Both the position numbers and the translations under genes were made by a program. Positions 18,434 to 27,474 of a stretch of 64,000 nt of DNA are shown in pieces. This stretch comes from Desulfurococcaceae archaeon. GTDB lineage: Archaea; Thermoproteota; Thermoprotei_A; Sulfolobales; Desulfurococcaceae. The stretch is taken from contig JAWBQJ010000005.1 of the NCBI GenBank assembly GCA_038845865.1, positions 1-64,000 of the forward strand, given 5' to 3'. Position 1 is the stretch's first letter. Each line of letters opens with the position of its first letter. Under the pieces are notes generated by a model. It was given only the letters and a program-made list of their open reading frames with translations. It had not been told where the DNA came from and did not search any database.

Positions 18434-20133
18434 ACGGGCAGCTGGTGATACCCTCATTGACTAGTACACTACAGGAGTATCGTGCCAAGTTGGTGATGGG
18501 CTACTTAGTAGTAATGTCGCTTATAGCTCTCCTAATCCAAGGCATGTACCGGGATTACTTCGAAACGGTTGTGAAGCTCGTATTTACCGAGGATTACAGT
18601 TACCTGCTAGTGGCCTTCTCCACGGTAGCGGTAAGCCTCTATCTCTCGTACCGGTACATGGGCCTTTCCTACGAGATCCAGCTCAGTAGAGTACTCTCCA
18701 ACTCGCTTCTATTCATAATTGCGGTGATGCTTTACCATGCTTCAAAACTAAGCCTGGATTACTCAGTTCAGCTTATGGGTTTAAGCTTTGCCGTGATGCT
18801 CATTGCGACTATAATGTTCGTCTTTAAACCCTTATCGCCGGGTGACACGATACCCCTTATAACCCCGCTACTCACAGTACCCATTCCAGCGAGCGTACTA
18901 GATCGTGTAACAACTTCACTCTCACGCGTTATCGGTAAAGTTGCGGCACTACTAACCGGGACAAAACTCGTGGAGGCGCAGGCATTTACCATGATCGAGG
19001 TCGTTACCGCTAACGATGGGGTCCGCGCGCTCAGCATCGAGGCCGTCTGTAGTGGGATTGCGATGCTGAGCGCGGCGATCGTGATCTTTCCTCTTCTAGC
19101 GTATTATATTACCGCGAGCCGTGAAAAGGCCTTAAGGAAGGCGGTAGTATCCGCAATTGCGTTCGCTACGGGGCTCTTAATAGGCTTCGTAGGGAACACG
19201 TTGAGAGTTATTTCAATAGTACTGGTCGCTAAGTACTACGGCGTTGAAGCGGCTACAAGCATTTTCCATTACTCGCCATCCGCTATCTACGCATTACTTT
19301 CAGTGATTACAGCGTATGCGCTGATCTCCAAGCTGGCGCGCATAGCTTACGCCGTGCCAAGGCCCCTGGAGGCCGATACCAACCTCTCGGGGTTAAGGTG
19401 GGAGTATGTCGCCGGCACGTTGATATTGTTATTGTTCATGGTCTCGGCGGTACAGGTATCGACTGTACTGTCTGAGAATGCGCTCGCCGGAGAAGCCGGC
19501 ACCGTGGCCATCAAGGTTGATAGCGTGGGGGACTTCATCGAAAACCCCGTCAAGTACCTGGTTCGCAGCGATATGGTTTCCAGTTACGTGTACGATGCTT
19601 TTCTAACTAGGGTTACTGGCTCGTTAGCGATGTACAGAATTAGCGTTGTTACGGGTAACGACACGTATCCAGGGCTCCTCGAACTGGTAGATACCACGGG
19701 GAGATTGCACACTCTACAGCTTTGCTTCAGCGTGCAGGGTTACAGGGTACTAAATGCCTGGAACGAGCAACGCGGGTCTCTCATGGTGGGTTACATCATG
19801 TCGGAGAAGGATGGCGTGCTCTATCTACTAACGTACATGCTTACGCCTGTTACCGTTAAGTCCACCAGTGGAGATTACGCCTTCTACGCGAGGGTATCAC
19901 TGGTAAAGCCGTACACCGGCGCGGGAGACCTTGAGACGGCTGCTAACACCCTGCTCAGATCCCTAAGTGTAAGCCCGGTTCCCGTATTGCGAGAGAGCGC
20001 TGTACCTGGGCTTGCAGTCGCGTGTAGCACGAGTGTTGCAGTTCTAGTTATATATGCCTTTGTAACGTATTTATACAACCTGGTCTTGAAGAGGAGGCGC
20101 GGCGTTGTCCCAATTAACAAAACTGAGCTTTGA
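18430..20133 (+). CDS. archaeosortase/exosortase fused to an EpsI-like domain
   Basis: 567 residues. Eight or so membrane helices (about 20-310) carry the exosortase/archaeosortase catalytic set: Cys207 in IEAVCSGIAML, Arg259 in VGNTLRVISI and His280 in IFHYSPSA. A membrane helix at about 325-343 leads into an exterior domain (about 345-525) with TLQLCFSVQGYRV around Cys432, reminiscent of the EpsI/DUF3485 domain fused to some bacterial exosortases, and a final helix (527-552). Family knowledge: these enzymes cleave C-terminal sorting signals of surface proteins and probably join them to a lipid. The start GTG overlaps the GT2 gene and the 3' end overlaps moxR by 29 bases. The substrate proteins are not identified here. 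Confidence 0.88.
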   Translation: MNGQLVIPSLTSTLQEYRAKLVMGYLVVMSLIALLIQGMYRDYFETVVKLVFTEDYSYLLVAFSTVAVSLYLSYRYMGLSYEIQLSRVLSNSLLFIIAVMLYHASKLSLDYSVQLMGLSFAVMLIATIMFVFKPLSPGDTIPLITPLLTVPIPASVLDRVTTSLSRVIGKVAALLTGTKLVEAQAFTMIEVVTANDGVRALSIEAVCSGIAMLSAAIVIFPLLAYYITASREKALRKAVVSAIAFATGLLIGFVGNTLRVISIVLVAKYYGVEAATSIFHYSPSAIYALLSVITAYALISKLARIAYAVPRPLEADTNLSGLRWEYVAGTLILLLFMVSAVQVSTVLSENALAGEAGTVAIKVDSVGDFIENPVKYLVRSDMVSSYVYDAFLTRVTGSLAMYRISVVTGNDTYPGLLELVDTTGRLHTLQLCFSVQGYRVLNAWNEQRGSLMVGYIMSEKDGVLYLLTYMLTPVTVKSTSGDYAFYARVSLVKPYTGAGDLETAANTLLRSLSVSPVPVLRESAVPGLAVACSTSVAVLVIYAFVTYLYNLVLKRRRGVVPINKTEL

Positions 20134-21064
20134 TAAGGCTAACGAGCTCGTCAAGGAGGTTATGATTACCATCTCTAAGGTATATGTAGGTAAGCAAGAT
20201 ATAGTTAAACTAGCCGTAGTAACGCTCTTTAGCGGGGGCCACCTGCTAATTGAAGGTTATCCGGGCACGGGTAAGACCCTCCTAGCCAAGGCACTTGCAA
20301 AGGCTATTAGCGGCGAGTACAGGAGAATACAGGGACACCCCGACGTGCTTCCGAGCGACATCATAGGTTTTCACATGTACAGGGTTAGCGGTGAGAGAGT
20401 TTTCATTAAGGGACCCGTGTTCGCGAACGTCGTGCTATTTGATGAGCTTAACAGAACGCCGACGAGGTCCCAGAGCGCCTTGTTAGAGGCCATGCAAGAA
20501 TACCAGGTGACAGTAGACGGCACCACCTATCCTCTTCCAAGACCATTTATGGTTATAGCCACGCAGGTCCCCGAGAGGTACGCTGTAGGCACGTACAGGA
20601 TCATGGAGACGCTTGCTGATAGGTTTAGTACCTCGATACTGAGCTACTACAACCCGCCGGAAGAGGAGCTTGAAATAGTTACCAGGGCCGACTTTATCAT
20701 TACAATGCCGGTGGAGCAGGTAGCTACTCTGAGTGAAGTGAACAATGTCATAGAGTCTATGCCGGGCCTAGTCGAGGTGAGCGAGTACGTGGCCGACTAC
20801 ATGGTCAGGCTAGTAAACTACGTTAGAACCCACTCCGCCGTGGCTTACGGGCCTTCACACAGAGTAACGGTGGATCTAATGAAGCTCAGCAGAGTACTGG
20901 CACTACTCGAGGGTAGAGAGTACGTCATACCCGATGATGTCAAGTCAATATTCGTCAACGTCGTATCACATAGAGTTAAGTTGAAGGAGGAGTACGAGCT
21001 TGAAGGATTAACAGCAGACTCGATTGCCACTGAGGCCCTGAAAAATGTCCCTGTACCCCGATGA
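20105..21064 (+). CDS. MoxR-family AAA+ ATPase
   Basis: 319 residues. Walker A GYPGTGKT (51-58), the MoxR-typical RIQGHPDVLPSDIIGF, Walker B VLFDELNRTP (about 110-119), then SALLEAMQEYQVTVDG and the sensor region FMVIATQVPERYAVGTYRIMETLADRFS. MoxR ATPases act as chaperone-like motors with DUF58/VWA partners during maturation of secreted or membrane complexes. A DUF58 gene lies 4 kb downstream in the same operon, fitting that pairing. Start TTG 20105, inside the 3' end of the archaeosortase gene. Confidence 0.95.
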   Translation: MSQLTKLSFDKANELVKEVMITISKVYVGKQDIVKLAVVTLFSGGHLLIEGYPGTGKTLLAKALAKAISGEYRRIQGHPDVLPSDIIGFHMYRVSGERVFIKGPVFANVVLFDELNRTPTRSQSALLEAMQEYQVTVDGTTYPLPRPFMVIATQVPERYAVGTYRIMETLADRFSTSILSYYNPPEEELEIVTRADFIITMPVEQVATLSEVNNVIESMPGLVEVSEYVADYMVRLVNYVRTHSAVAYGPSHRVTVDLMKLSRVLALLEGREYVIPDDVKSIFVNVVSHRVKLKEEYELEGLTADSIATEALKNVPVPR

Positions 21065-21770
21065 TGCAGGTAAGCAAGGTAAAAAGCCCGTGAAGCAAGG
21101 CTCATTCAAGCGCGTTAACTTGCTTATCCTGGTAACCGCCACTTTTCTTTACTATGTATTTAAATACTTCCAAGTACCGCTCTACGTAATGGCCGTCTCC
21201 TCGTTATTACTGGTAAACGTTCTCATGCTCTTTAGGCGTAGCATGGAGCTCTACTTCGGCATGCTCTTATTTTTCATAGTTGTACTCGTCTACACGGTGC
21301 TAGGCATGTTCTTGGTAGACGCCGTCTTGGGCCCTCTCGTAGACCTGTCAATAATACTGAGCATTGTACTCACTTATACCTATTACAGGTACGCCATTGA
21401 AACGCACGCTATTTTTAAACAATACATACCCCTCACCGTGCTAGCATCCACCATTCTCGGAGTGTACCTTGAAGTGGATAGTCCGCTAAGATACTCCCTC
21501 TTAACGCTACTAGATGCAATCGTATCAAATATAGTCTCGGTAAGTGCGGAGAACGCTACCTTAAAGTACACTACTTCGTTACTCTTCTTTACACTACTGT
21601 ACTCCTCCCCTCTGGTACGCGTCAACCCGCTTTCATTAATAGCATTTGCATCACTACACGTAGCGAGGAACACTTTCATGTACGTTTCCAACAAGCGCTG
21701 GGAAGGTGTAGCAGGCCATGTTCTCGGACTAGACATCATATTAAAGCCTTTAGTGGTGGCTTTCACGTGA
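21045..21770 (+). CDS. polytopic membrane protein, unknown
   Basis: 241 residues with about six membrane helices after a basic N-terminus (residues 1-23). The start ATG at 21045 lies 20 bases inside moxR. No motif is recognised. Its place between MoxR and DUF58/DUF4350 genes suggests the membrane component often found in MoxR operons. Short exterior loop residues include an N-A-T sequon. Confidence 0.75.
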   Translation: MSLYPDDAGKQGKKPVKQGSFKRVNLLILVTATFLYYVFKYFQVPLYVMAVSSLLLVNVLMLFRRSMELYFGMLLFFIVVLVYTVLGMFLVDAVLGPLVDLSIILSIVLTYTYYRYAIETHAIFKQYIPLTVLASTILGVYLEVDSPLRYSLLTLLDAIVSNIVSVSAENATLKYTTSLLFFTLLYSSPLVRVNPLSLIAFASLHVARNTFMYVSNKRWEGVAGHVLGLDIILKPLVVAFT

Positions 21771-22456
21771 ACACCAGGTTAGCCGTCCTGGGCATAAACA
21801 TCGTGCTGGTATCTGCCTTCTTGGCTGTTTACGGGCTACTTGTTAATGACAACGGGCTTGTTGGGCTAGCGATGTCTGCGGGGATTGTAGGAGGCGTCTT
21901 AATAGTGTACAGTACTGCACCGGGCGAGCCCTCACTCGAGGCTGTTCTCAGTTACACGACACTATTAGTTGATGCCGTGACGGCTGTACTCGAGGACCTC
22001 GACCTCCTAAATGGTAAAGTATGCGTTTTAAATACTGGCAGAAACGCGCTAGTACTGTATTCTAAGGGTTATTGTGCCTGGGATGTAAATCCAGGCGTCG
22101 GGTTCGTGGCAAGCTCACCCTATTTCTCAGTACCCGTGCACGCGTTCGCCGACACAGCTGAATTAGAGGAGCTAAATGGCGATGCGCTGGAGAGCGCTTT
22201 AAACGCCCTACTAGTAGACGAGCTGGGTCTGTGCGAAAGTATCAAGGTAGAGCAGCGTGGCGAGGTGTTCAGCGTTAACGTAATCGGCATTGCGAAAACG
22301 CTAACAGACTATGCGAGGTACCCCCTAAACCCCGTTACCCTGTTAACATTAATAGCTGTTTCTAAACTCGCTGGCAGAGGTAAGGTTTACTTGGTTGACA
22401 GGCAGGAAGCTCCCAGAACTATTAGGCTTGTTGTAAGGGTTGAGAAAGGTGCATAA
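21767..22456 (+). CDS. membrane protein with two N-terminal helices and a soluble domain, unknown
   Basis: 229 residues. Two helices (about 4-25 and 30-49) are followed by a soluble alpha/beta domain of about 175 residues containing LNGKVCVLNTGRNALVLYSK and three cysteines (C68, C80 and C154 by my count). It starts at a GTG overlapping the upstream stop by four bases. The family is not recognised. Topology would put the soluble part on the cytoplasmic side if the hairpin has its N-terminus inside. Confidence 0.7.
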   Translation: MNTRLAVLGINIVLVSAFLAVYGLLVNDNGLVGLAMSAGIVGGVLIVYSTAPGEPSLEAVLSYTTLLVDAVTAVLEDLDLLNGKVCVLNTGRNALVLYSKGYCAWDVNPGVGFVASSPYFSVPVHAFADTAELEELNGDALESALNALLVDELGLCESIKVEQRGEVFSVNVIGIAKTLTDYARYPLNPVTLLTLIAVSKLAGRGKVYLVDRQEAPRTIRLVVRVEKGA

Positions 22457-22703
22457 GCGCCTGGATTCGTTTATACTGGTGTACGTTACACTCTCTTTAC
22501 TAGTATCAGCGTCCCTGTACCTACTTAATGAGCAGAGAATGGACGCGTACGTGGCCGTGAACGTGCTCATGTACTACGTATCATATGCCATAATAAGGCC
22601 TGTTCCAGAGACTACTTTAACCATTAAGATACTAAACGCCGTCCTCCTGGCGGTGTTTTCGATCATAGTAGCTATGAGGGTGTACGAGGTGTTAGCCGGG
22701 TGA
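22449..22703 (+). CDS. small membrane protein, unknown
   Basis: About 84 residues with three hydrophobic segments. Start GTG 22449 overlaps the upstream gene by eight bases (TTG 22440 is an alternative) and the stop overlaps the next start by four. Part of the MoxR/DUF58 operon; function unknown. The coupling on both sides is the main evidence that it is real. Confidence 0.65.
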   Translation: MHKRLDSFILVYVTLSLLVSASLYLLNEQRMDAYVAVNVLMYYVSYAIIRPVPETTLTIKILNAVLLAVFSIIVAMRVYEVLAG

Positions 22704-24478
22704 AACGCAACAGTAGACTGTTTTTACCCCTGCTTTTCTCGGTGCTGGTAATAATAGCGAACACTACTACAGGCTCCACGAGTACTAAGGACAGAGTCGA
22801 CTGCCTCTACCTTCTAGTACTACTAGACAAGGTGCTGGATTACGCAGTTAGAGGAGACCCTGTAGGCGAGCTGATGAGCAAGTATATAGTGAATGCGGGG
22901 GTGTTCGGCGACCTTCACGATCTTCACGTGTCTGCGTATACCGCTATTTTAGACTATTACAGGGTTCTTCACGTTACTAGTGAGACCCCCTTTAACTTGA
23001 CTAGCGGAGCGTATAGGATCCTGGAGGGCTTAAACGACATCGGAGGTTACGCGAGTAGGCTGAGCGCGTGCTCTCACGACGCCGAGGCCGCTAAGGCGTT
23101 GAGCGTCTCCGTAAACGCGAAACTACGTGGCCTGAGGGATCTCGTCTACGCGTTGATTAAAGTATCATATCGAGCCCGATTCACTGATGCTTACCAAGTA
23201 CGTCCTCTCAAAGACACGTACTTACCTGGAGAAGTGGTGGAGATCGCTATCCCTCGAGAAATACGTGTTGAAACCATGGAGGCGTATGCCTGGCCCAGCT
23301 TTCTCAGGATCCGGGACTCTCTTCCGCGTGAGTGTAATGAGGTATACTGCGCATACGAGCTATCAATGCCCACGGCAATGGAGTTAGAGCATCTAGGGCT
23401 AAGAAGGTACTTGATTGAACAGGTTCTCACGGTGGGTATCTTTGCCAAGCTGTTAAACGGCTCGTACCTAGGAGTTTACCTGGTGACTGTGAAGTATGAC
23501 CTGCCGAGGGTGCAGGTTGACATGCCGAGCACGGTTAAGCGTGGTGATATACTGGAAGTCAAGGTGCTCTCCGAGGACTTTTACAACGCTAGTTTGCGTT
23601 TAAACGGCTTTGAAGCTCTGAATATAACGTTTAAACCCGGCACCACTGTTCTCACGCTGGATCCCGTTCATTACAACTACACACTAGGACTCAACACGCT
23701 TGAAATCTGCGTAAATGCTTCAATAAGAACGCTTTCACATTGTTATAGCAGGGTATTCACCGTTGAGCCGGTACATCCACGGGTAGGCATAAGCCTAGGT
23801 GACTTCGCTCTTACGTGGTCCGGCTTCTTGACACTAACAATAAGCAATATGGACGTGGTTGACGTGCACGCAGTAGTGGATACGGGTGTGTTTAAGCAGA
23901 CTATCACGGTGCCGGGTGGTTGCATCGGGCAGGTAAACATTTTTACCGGGATTTTACCCGTTCAGGGCTTGAACGTAAACATCGGTATCACCGCCACCCG
24001 AGGTCCTTACGACGAGCTTAAAGTTAGTAGGAGCATATATGTAGTAAACGTGGCAGCTACCATAATTTTAACCCTGGTATCGGTGCTACTGTCGTCTTTT
24101 ATGAGTAGTCGTGAGAAGAGCTTTATTGTGGCTTTAATCACTGCGTGGAAGAGGTACATGCCCGTATCGGTGAGACACGCGGAATTAGAGGTTAGTAGGC
24201 TCTTGAAGCCGTATAAGCTTGGACTGGGCTCGCACGTGGCACTACTGTACTACGAGCTAGTGCGCAGGCTGGGGATCAGGATGCCCCAGGTACATGAAAC
24301 CCTAAGAGAGCACTTCATGGAGATTTCAAGGTCGCCCTCGCTTACCTTAACACTCAAGAAGCTGATGTGGAAAATGCTACTAATCGCCGAGAGGGATCTC
24401 TATTACAGTAAAAGGCCTCCACTAGAGGAGGCTAGAAGGCTCTACGAGGATGTTTTAAATGCTGCTCGCAAAGAGTAG
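22700..24478 (+). CDS. exported multi-domain membrane protein with cytoplasmic DUF4129-like tail
   Basis: 592 residues. Signal peptide or anchor at 5-25, a helical exterior domain (about 30-160), then beta-sandwich segments with many N-x-S/T sequons (for example VKRGDILEVKVLSEDFYNAS), a membrane helix at about 450-470, and a cytoplasmic C-terminus whose HVALLYYELVRRLGIRMP and QVHETLREHFMEIS resemble the DUF4129 motif found beside transglutaminase and MoxR/DUF58 proteins. No transglutaminase Cys-His-Asp triad is visible. It overlaps the next gene by 20 bases. Likely a structural or sensing subunit of the surface-assembly machine. Confidence 0.75.
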   Translation: MKRNSRLFLPLLFSVLVIIANTTTGSTSTKDRVDCLYLLVLLDKVLDYAVRGDPVGELMSKYIVNAGVFGDLHDLHVSAYTAILDYYRVLHVTSETPFNLTSGAYRILEGLNDIGGYASRLSACSHDAEAAKALSVSVNAKLRGLRDLVYALIKVSYRARFTDAYQVRPLKDTYLPGEVVEIAIPREIRVETMEAYAWPSFLRIRDSLPRECNEVYCAYELSMPTAMELEHLGLRRYLIEQVLTVGIFAKLLNGSYLGVYLVTVKYDLPRVQVDMPSTVKRGDILEVKVLSEDFYNASLRLNGFEALNITFKPGTTVLTLDPVHYNYTLGLNTLEICVNASIRTLSHCYSRVFTVEPVHPRVGISLGDFALTWSGFLTLTISNMDVVDVHAVVDTGVFKQTITVPGGCIGQVNIFTGILPVQGLNVNIGITATRGPYDELKVSRSIYVVNVAATIILTLVSVLLSSFMSSREKSFIVALITAWKRYMPVSVRHAELEVSRLLKPYKLGLGSHVALLYYELVRRLGIRMPQVHETLREHFMEISRSPSLTLTLKKLMWKMLLIAERDLYYSKRPPLEEARRLYEDVLNAARKE

Positions 24479-25295
24479 AGTTATACCTCTATCTACGCTG
24501 ATAGCAGTCATAGCGGGGTTACTGGTAATTACGTCGCTTCCTTCAGACTTACCTTACAGTGCTGCAAATAGTGGCGCAGGTGGACTACACCGACTGTATG
24601 AAGAACTGGGTGCGCGTGTATTGTATTCCTTGAAGGATTTAAGTGGATACGACGCAGCAGGCTATGCCTTGATCGTAGCTCGTAGAGGCGGGCTCGAAAA
24701 CATGGTGGGGTTGAAGAGCTTCGTTGAACGGGGAGGCCTAGTAATAGCTTACGGTTCGCCGGATTACATTGTTGGCCTGCTAAGGGGGCTGGGCGTTAAC
24801 GCCACCTTTAAAGGATACGTCCGCGACGTGATGTTTGGCGTCGACAATCAGGGATACATCGTGGTGAACACCACGTCGCGTTGTGGTAACATAGTACTTG
24901 GAAATCCATACACGCTTGAACTTGAGGGCGCATTAGAGAACTCGTTCGCTCATAGTAGTATGTTTTCGTACGTTGACCTAAACGGCAATGGGTTCTACGA
25001 CCTTGAAGAGCCTTTAGGGCAGTTCCCACTAGGCGTTAGCATCACTAGCGGAAACGGGCACGTAATCATAGTATTCGCTAAAAACTTCCTCGATAACAGC
25101 GTCCTGGATCCCAACAAGCAGTTTTTAAAATGTACTGTGGAGGGTAGACCGGTATTGATCGATCAATCTGAGGTTGCCGGAAACCCCTTCGAGCTACTAC
25201 GACTAGTACTATATAAGCAGGACGGGCATGCCTACATCACGTTGATGCTCGCATTTATACTGGCACTGGTGGCTTATTTTGCAAGCTGGAAGTAA
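24459..25295 (+). CDS. DUF4350-like membrane-anchored protein
   Basis: 278 residues with a hydrophobic N-terminal helix (8-28) and a C-terminal one (258-275). Between them is a GATase-like alpha/beta domain: SAANSGAGGLHRLYEELGARV, then YALIVARRGG and FVERGGLVIAYGSPDYI, as in DUF4350 proteins. These normally lie in MoxR-DUF58-DUF4129 operons and have no known activity. Start ATG 24459 within the upstream 3' end; its own 3' end overlaps DUF58 by 17 bases. Confidence 0.78.
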   Translation: MLLAKSRVIPLSTLIAVIAGLLVITSLPSDLPYSAANSGAGGLHRLYEELGARVLYSLKDLSGYDAAGYALIVARRGGLENMVGLKSFVERGGLVIAYGSPDYIVGLLRGLGVNATFKGYVRDVMFGVDNQGYIVVNTTSRCGNIVLGNPYTLELEGALENSFAHSSMFSYVDLNGNGFYDLEEPLGQFPLGVSITSGNGHVIIVFAKNFLDNSVLDPNKQFLKCTVEGRPVLIDQSEVAGNPFELLRLVLYKQDGHAYITLMLAFILALVAYFASWK

Positions 25296-27003
25296 AGATG
25301 CCCTGTACGCGCTACTGGTACTGCTTGAATCGGCCTGCTTCGCCATGTTATTTGCTACCTACGGCTATCCAGGCTTGGCATTACTACTAGCTGTAGTCCC
25401 CCTAGCACTGAGGAAACATCGAGTACTTTACATTTCAGTCCTTACTTCAGGTTTCGTGCTTATCGCCCTGGTAAACAACGTTTACGCCTACATAGTGTCA
25501 ATCTTAATGGCCCTAGTCGGCTCTTCCTACTATATATTAAACTGCCGCGAAGGGAGTGAAGTTAAAACAATTCACGCAGTATTGCTGATATACACGCCAC
25601 TATATGTTATTTCGCCTAGGACGGCTGTCCCGGCAATGGCCTCGTCGCTAGTTTACCTAATCCACCTGCTCCGCGAGTACCTTAGGTTAGGCAAGTCACA
25701 CGTATACTTGTTCGCGCTAAATCCCGCAGTACACTTGAACGAAAACGCTGACATCGCACTAGAGGTAAAATGTCCAGGACGCTTCAAGTACATGGTTCAA
25801 GTAGACGATAGCGCATACCCAGTTAAGGAAGGCACTGATGGTGTCTTCGATGTGATCAGAGTAAGGGCTACCCGCCTAGGCGTGGTAAGACACGTTGTTA
25901 AAGTAATCTTACTTGATTTCCGCGGGCTGGCCAAGGTAGTTCACGGTCCCTATATACTGGAGTACGCAGTCATGCCAAAGTTCCCCGAGCTTGTGAGGCA
26001 GGTAGAAAGGATTCTACGCCGTTATGCCGAGTACGTGACAGTGCCACTAATATCGATAATAACGCTACAACCGGGGCTCGACAAGGAGGCAGGAGGAGTT
26101 GGTGGGATGGGGCAGGCTATGGGCGTTGAAGGAGCTACTCATGCTGTATCCGATACGACTACGAAAAGTAAGGAATACCCCGCCAAGGCAACGGGGGGTA
26201 TTGAGGCTCCTGGGAAGGTAGCTGTAGGGCATTACGCGGAGACCGCCTCCACGCAACCTAGAGCAACGCAGGGTGCTCAGAAACACTTCGAGGTTAAAGT
26301 TGCTTGGAGGGCTCCGAGAAAAATACTTGAGAGAACGATCCAGGTAGTAAAAGCCTACGTAGGCGAGTACATTGGCGTCAGAAATTACCAACCCGGAGAT
26401 AGCGTGAGATTGATTCACTGGAAGAAGAGCTTCCGCAAAGAGGATGTACTAGACCTCGCTGTCAAGGTTTACAGTAGTGGTGAAATGGAAAAGCGATCTA
26501 CCGGGGGGAGGCTCATCGTGCTAGCTGACTTAACCGCTACGAGCCCCGAAGAGCTGGATCTACTGCTACAAACGCTCTATAGCCAGCTTCTTTCAGTTAT
26601 TAGGGACTCTGGCAGGGCTCTCAGCGAGCTATACTTATACCTGGTCACGCCCAGGAATGAGACGTACTTCTTGAAGGGTAAAGTAGTTGATATACTATCA
26701 GCGCTCAACGCACTTATATTGGAGGAAAGGTACACGTCTCTATATAACTACAGTAGCTGGCCTAGGATAAACCCACCGGTGAAGGGTAAGGCAACCGGCC
26801 TCCTTGAGCAGCTCGTCGAATACTACAGGTCTTACGGACACGCACTAGTAAGGGACTTGAACTCATGGGGTCTCGAGAAGGGAAGTATAATCCTTATACA
26901 TTCTAAAGCCCTTGGCTTCAAGTACTATGTAATCGCAGCAGTCTTAAAGGAGCACGGATTCGCAGCAATCACCCCGGGAACACGCGCTATTGAAGGCTTG
27001 TAA
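25279..27003 (+). CDS. DUF58 protein, MoxR partner
   Basis: 574 residues. Several N-terminal membrane helices (about 6-130), a beta domain (150-235), a Gly/Ala/Thr-rich linker of about 55 residues (275-330), then the DUF58 signature RNYQPGDSVRLIHWKKS (368-384) followed by a VWA-like domain starting GRLIVLADLTATSPEELD. DUF58 proteins work with MoxR ATPases. The length and linker exceed the usual 300-450 residues. Start TTG 25279, overlapping the DUF4350 gene. Confidence 0.92.
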   Translation: MQAGSKDALYALLVLLESACFAMLFATYGYPGLALLLAVVPLALRKHRVLYISVLTSGFVLIALVNNVYAYIVSILMALVGSSYYILNCREGSEVKTIHAVLLIYTPLYVISPRTAVPAMASSLVYLIHLLREYLRLGKSHVYLFALNPAVHLNENADIALEVKCPGRFKYMVQVDDSAYPVKEGTDGVFDVIRVRATRLGVVRHVVKVILLDFRGLAKVVHGPYILEYAVMPKFPELVRQVERILRRYAEYVTVPLISIITLQPGLDKEAGGVGGMGQAMGVEGATHAVSDTTTKSKEYPAKATGGIEAPGKVAVGHYAETASTQPRATQGAQKHFEVKVAWRAPRKILERTIQVVKAYVGEYIGVRNYQPGDSVRLIHWKKSFRKEDVLDLAVKVYSSGEMEKRSTGGRLIVLADLTATSPEELDLLLQTLYSQLLSVIRDSGRALSELYLYLVTPRNETYFLKGKVVDILSALNALILEERYTSLYNYSSWPRINPPVKGKATGLLEQLVEYYRSYGHALVRDLNSWGLEKGSIILIHSKALGFKYYVIAAVLKEHGFAAITPGTRAIEGL

Positions 27004-27013
27004 ACTTTATTTA
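27004..27013 (+). promoter_or_regulatory. possible internal promoter
   Basis: ACTTTATTTA directly after the DUF58 stop, about 40 bp before the next start and in the only gap of the cluster larger than 40 bp up to this point. It would allow separate expression of the DUF1616/FtsX/ABC half. Confidence 0.35.
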
Positions 27014-27045
27014 CGAATCGTGCACTTCTAGAGTAGTGGAAATCG

Positions 27046-27474
27046 GTGGTGACGCTGGTGTACAAGTACTGCTTGCTTGCAATGCTACTATTAACCTTTT
27101 TGTTGCTCGTGACACCCGTATCTCGTGCTCAGGAGGGGTTCCCAGATGAGATCGCCTCCGTAATGAGGGACCTTGAGTACCTGCATAGCAGGGGGCTAGA
27201 CCTGGAACCTGTTATCGAGGCGTTGAATAAGGCCATAGAAGCATACTACAAGAACGACGTAGCTGAAGCTCGCGAGTACTTGGAAAGGGCTAAACACCTC
27301 GTGGAGGAATTAAAGCCAGTTGCCGAAACCGTTCACCTAGTTAACTTACTGACTAAAATATGCACGGTGATCGCGCTAGCATCCATTCCACTAGTGGTCT
27401 ACTTCGCCTTGCCGAGGCTGTACTTGTACTTGTGGTTTACATCTCGTAAAAAGTGGATTGTGATAAGGCGGTAA
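27046..27474 (+). CDS. small exported helical protein with C-terminal membrane helix
   Basis: 142 residues. A signal peptide or N-terminal helix (8-27), an exterior helical hairpin (about 32-95: ALNKAIEAYYKNDVAEAREY, a pattern typical of TPR-like or SlpA-like helices) and a membrane helix (102-122) ending in basic residues (RKKWIVIRR). The family is not recognised. It overlaps the following DUF1616 fragment gene by 22 bases. Start GTG 27046 or 27049. Confidence 0.65.
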   Translation: MVTLVYKYCLLAMLLLTFLLLVTPVSRAQEGFPDEIASVMRDLEYLHSRGLDLEPVIEALNKAIEAYYKNDVAEAREYLERAKHLVEELKPVAETVHLVNLLTKICTVIALASIPLVVYFALPRLYLYLWFTSRKKWIVIRR

